Shown: positions 61,245-64,000 of the stretch, in pieces
How the letters are laid out: the number at the start of each line of letters is the position of its first letter
How positions within the stretch are numbered: the first letter of the stretch is position 1
Origin: an uncultured Lachnospiraceae bacterium
GTDB lineage: Bacteria > Bacillota > Clostridia > Lachnospirales > Lachnospiraceae
NCBI GenBank assembly: GCA_910577835.1
Contig: CAJTOU010000009.1
Coordinates: forward strand, 16,321-80,320
DNA length: 64,000 nt
Direction: 5' to 3'
Notes under the pieces: model-generated
Databases searched by the model: none
What the model saw: the letters and a program-made list of their open reading frames with translations, nothing else
What the model was told of the DNA's origin: nothing
Program-made: the position numbers and the translations under genes

Positions 61245-63170
61245 TCAGTTTAAATTCTTTTTCCCTTTCTTTTTTAATTTACTGCCTTCTTTTTCTGTAT
61301 TTAATTTTTCATAATAAAGTATCTCTTTCTTTCCATTGACAAATTCTCTGATTGCTGTCAAAAAAGCCTCCCCATATTTTTGATACTTATTTTCTCCCAC
61401 ACCGCTGACCTCAAGCATTTCCTCTTTACAAAACGGAAGCTTTACACACATATCCGCAAGTGTCTTATCAGAGGCAATAATATATGGCGGCATCCCCTCT
61501 TCTTTTGCAAGCTGAAACCGGACCTCTCTGAGCTTTTCAAATAAATCAAAGCCTCTGGAAGTAAGAACATCTGAAATACGCTGTTTTTGCCTTTTCTTTC
61601 CCTCCTGCTGTTTCTGAACTTCCGCCTGCTTTGATATCTTTATCTTTATTTTCTGTCCGCTACCAGCCAGATTTGCCCCTTCTTTCGTGAGCCTTACCAG
61701 CTCATATCTATCTTCTGTTGTATACAGATACTTCCCTGTAACCAATTCATGAAAAACCTGTTTTAAATATTTTTCACTGCTCTCCTTCTCTGCCCCATAG
61801 CTTTGCAGCTTATCAAATCCATAAGAGAGCAGCCTGCTCTTTTTGTCCCCTCGCAATACTCCAATCACTACATTTATGCCAAACCGTTCTCTTAATTCTC
61901 TGACACACTCTATAATATGTACCGCCTCACTGGTAACATCCCTTTCCTCAAAATCTGCCAGACAGTTTGAGCAGTTTTCACATCTGCATTGTGCTTTTTC
62001 GCCGAAATATTTTAATATATATTCCCGCAGACAATCCTTTGTCGTAGAATAATATGTCATAGACTGTAAACGCTTTCTATCTCTTTCCTGCACTGCCAGA
62101 CTTTCCTCTATTGTCATATCTGCCCGTACTTCTTTGTTTTCCAGCAGATATTTATTTATCATAACATCCTGCGCGGAATACAAAAGAATACAGTCCGCCC
62201 TTTCTCCGTCACGTCCTGCTCTTCCAGCTTCCTGATAATAATTCTCCAGACTTTGAGGCATATTATAATGTATCACATAGCGAACATTAGACTTGTTAAT
62301 TCCCATTCCAAAAGCATTTGTCGCTACAATCACCGGTTTCTCATCATAAATAAAGGCATCCTGATTTTCTCTGCGCTCCTCTGCTGACAATCCCGCATGA
62401 TATTTTGTAACTGAAATACTCTTGTTTTTCAGAATTTCATACACCATATCCACATTTTTTCTGGTTGCACAGTAAATAACACCACTTTCCTCTTTATGCG
62501 TCTTTACATAATTCAGCACATAATCAGATTTCTGCTTTATCTCATTTACTCCAAAATATAAATTTTCTCTGTCAAAGCCTGTCACCAGAATATCCGGCTC
62601 TTTTAACCCAAGCACACAGATAATATCATCTTTTACACTTTGTGTCGCTGTTGCTGTAAATGCAGATACAACCGGCCTTTTTGGCAGAGTTGCAATGAGC
62701 TTTACAATATTTAGATAGCTTGGCCTGAAATCCTGTCCCCATTGCGAAATACAATGAGCCTCATCTACTGTCACCATGGAAATTTCGGCATTCATGGCGA
62801 AATCCAGAAAACCTCCTGTTTCAAGGCGTTCTGGAGCCACATAGATAATTTTATATTGTCCATTCTTTGCATTCGCAAGAGCCATAACAATCTGTCTCTC
62901 TGTTAAAGAGCTGTTTATATATGCGGCATGAATGCCCGCTTCATTCAACGCACGTACTTGGTCTTTCATAAGAGAAATTAATGGAGAAATCACAAGAGTA
63001 ATACCGGAAAACATTAATGCCGGAATCTGATAGCAGAGAGACTTTCCCGCGCCAGTCGGCATAATTCCCAGTACATCTCTGCCTTGCAGCATACTGTTAA
63101 TAAGAATTTCCTGACCTTTCCGAAAGCTGTCATAACCAAAAAATTTTTTCAGAACTTCATTTTTATTCAT
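61245..63170 (-). CDS. recQ: RecQ ATP-dependent DNA helicase
   Basis: The 641-residue superfamily-2 helicase unwinds DNA 3'-to-5' in repair. Motif I is PTGAGKSLCYQIPALM, motif II DEAHCISQWGQDFRPSY, motif III FTATAT, motif VI QEAGRAGRD. The zinc site follows at CLREYILKYF and CRCENCSNC. A winged-helix RQC region and a C-terminal HRDC domain (about 535-615) complete it. It is close to E. coli RecQ in length. The 100 bases upstream of ahpC separate the two; no shared promoter is needed. Confidence 0.96.
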   Translation of the reverse strand: MNKNEVLKKFFGYDSFRKGQEILINSMLQGRDVLGIMPTGAGKSLCYQIPALMFSGITLVISPLISLMKDQVRALNEAGIHAAYINSSLTERQIVMALANAKNGQYKIIYVAPERLETGGFLDFAMNAEISMVTVDEAHCISQWGQDFRPSYLNIVKLIATLPKRPVVSAFTATATQSVKDDIICVLGLKEPDILVTGFDRENLYFGVNEIKQKSDYVLNYVKTHKEESGVIYCATRKNVDMVYEILKNKSISVTKYHAGLSAEERRENQDAFIYDEKPVIVATNAFGMGINKSNVRYVIHYNMPQSLENYYQEAGRAGRDGERADCILLYSAQDVMINKYLLENKEVRADMTIEESLAVQERDRKRLQSMTYYSTTKDCLREYILKYFGEKAQCRCENCSNCLADFEERDVTSEAVHIIECVRELRERFGINVVIGVLRGDKKSRLLSYGFDKLQSYGAEKESSEKYLKQVFHELVTGKYLYTTEDRYELVRLTKEGANLAGSGQKIKIKISKQAEVQKQQEGKKRQKQRISDVLTSRGFDLFEKLREVRFQLAKEEGMPPYIIASDKTLADMCVKLPFCKEEMLEVSGVGENKYQKYGEAFLTAIREFVNGKKEILYYEKLNTEKEGSKLKKKGKKNLN

Positions 63171-63322
63171 AATTGTTTATTGCATACCCCTTTATTTTTT
63201 TACCTTTTATCTTTATTTTTTATTGTTTTATTATATAATTTTATAATATTTTTGTAAAATATGCAACAAAATTCTTTTATAATAACAATATCAAACCCGA
63301 AATTATCCAAAATAATTTTTTG

Positions 63323-64000
63323 TTATTCTACCACTAATCCCAAAACTTTTGCACGTTCCTTAAAAGATTTATAATGCCGTTCCGTAATAAAATCACTTCT
63401 GAGTATTGGCTCCACAAATTTAAAATCTGCTTTTTTCATAGCCATAACTGCTGCTTCCCTTTGTGTCATATTATCCAGTACAATACAGCTTCCACCAACA
63501 GGGTCCGACATCATTTCTCTGTCAAACGCATTATTATGGTCATATAATGGATGGCAGTTTACTATCTGCATTGTATCACAATCATAATACATGCCCCAAT
63601 TCATACTGTGCCTGTCACTATTGCTTACCAAATAATCTACTATAAACATTTTATATATCATATCGGCGTCTATGCTTAATAAGTATTGCCACCAGTCAAT
63701 GCCATTTACATTACAATACGCGACGAAATCCCCCCCGTTTAGCATTGAAAGCCTGTCGTTCGTCATACACTTACATTTACAGCAAAACAACCCTTTTGAC
63801 TCGCCTGCCGTGTATTCTACATGCCTTACATTACATTTATCCAGTATATTTGAAACTTCTATTTCTATTCGGGATTCATCATCACCATGAGCACCTCTTT
63901 TATATAAATATAACTCTCCATTTATACGCTTCCAGCATTTTGCATAAGCGCCATGTGTTGTTAATTCAGGCGTATTTATATTTCCGTTTACTGTCAAGCT
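63323..64000 (-). CDS. HipA-like protein kinase-fold protein, cut by window edge
   Basis: The C-terminal 226 codons are inside the window and the frame runs open through the right edge. The segment MFIVDYLVSNSDRHSMNWGM carries the HxDRHxxNxG-like catalytic loop of HipA/PI-kinase-fold proteins (here SDRHSMNWG), and CHPLYDHNNAFD gives the metal-binding DxN. Upstream, ELYLYKRG may hold the ATP-binding lysine and FCCKCKCM is a cysteine-rich insert. Such proteins occur near mobile elements or as HipA toxins; no HipB-like partner is visible to the left. The role is unresolved. Confidence 0.6.
   Translation of the reverse strand, partial: SLTVNGNINTPELTTHGAYAKCWKRINGELYLYKRGAHGDDESRIEIEVSNILDKCNVRHVEYTAGESKGLFCCKCKCMTNDRLSMLNGGDFVAYCNVNGIDWWQYLLSIDADMIYKMFIVDYLVSNSDRHSMNWGMYYDCDTMQIVNCHPLYDHNNAFDREMMSDPVGGSCIVLDNMTQREAAVMAMKKADFKFVEPILRSDFITERHYKSFKERAKVLGLVVE

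Noticed and set aside
1-64000. tRNA or rRNA genes
   Set aside because: No cloverleaf with a GGTTCRA-type arm and CCA-adjacent acceptor stem, and no rRNA-like sequence, was recognised by eye; a tRNAscan run would settle it.

Overview
The window looks like a chromosomal segment of a low-GC anaerobic Firmicute, most likely a gut Lachnospiraceae-type Clostridium. The basis is the AT-rich sequence, strong purine-rich ribosome binding sites, sigma-A promoters, KtrAB potassium uptake, a siroheme-only tetrapyrrole operon and a RelE/DinJ toxin-antitoxin pair. The assignment comes from gene content and protein style, not from a database match. No rRNA, tRNA or CRISPR array was found.

Layout. 1-4.9 kb: a cut membrane-protein gene, an Rrf2 regulator with IscR-like cysteines, O-acetylhomoserine sulfhydrylase (metY), a methyltransferase, Hsp33 and a cold-shock protein. 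5-16.2 kb: an unknown two-helix membrane protein, then four MacB-like ATPase-FtsX fusion genes arranged as two tandem paralogous pairs. 16.5-19.7 kb: thiC and a phosphohexomutase. 19.9-34.7 kb: an AbiH remnant and a very AT-rich surface-polysaccharide cluster (glycosyltransferases, Wzy, Wzx, acetyltransferase, F420H2-dehydrogenase-beta-like protein, beta-propeller). Several of its genes are broken. It is headed by a tyrosine-recombinase-like protein that has lost two catalytic residues. 34.7-35.6 kb: a long intergenic region with three copies of a TTGATGAACTA core in opposite orientations around a strong rightward promoter; this is a candidate invertible or operator region and the most interesting stretch here. 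35.7-43.5 kb: an unknown coiled-coil protein, a TnpB-type RNA scar, and a siroheme operon (sirC-like, hemB, hemL, hemA, fused hemC-cobA-hemD). 43.7-47.3 kb: ktrB-ktrA and a MATE exporter. 47.5-49.4 kb: dinJ-yafQ, a DUF2087 protein and about 0.9 kb of apparently decayed DNA. 49.4-53.7 kb: an EF-G paralogue, a TauE/SafE transporter and a siroheme sulfite/nitrite reductase fused to a C_GCAxxG domain. 54-56.3 kb: a double-MerR regulator with an ABC-2 exporter. 56.5-64 kb: a PAS/degenerate-GGDEF/EAL/LamG protein, an AhpF-like reductase with permuted domains plus AhpC, RecQ, and a cut HipA-like kinase gene.

How it fits together. Sulfur is a recurring theme. MetY uses sulfide, and the siroheme operon would supply the cofactor of the siroheme reductase, which lies next to a TauE/SafE (sulfite-type) transporter. 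The polysaccharide locus looks horizontally acquired and eroding: the SDR has an amber codon, the pyruvyltransferase is frameshifted, manC is reduced to its two ends, and the neighbouring AbiH gene has a nonsense codon. A family of about 95-bp palindromic repeats sits at three operon ends.
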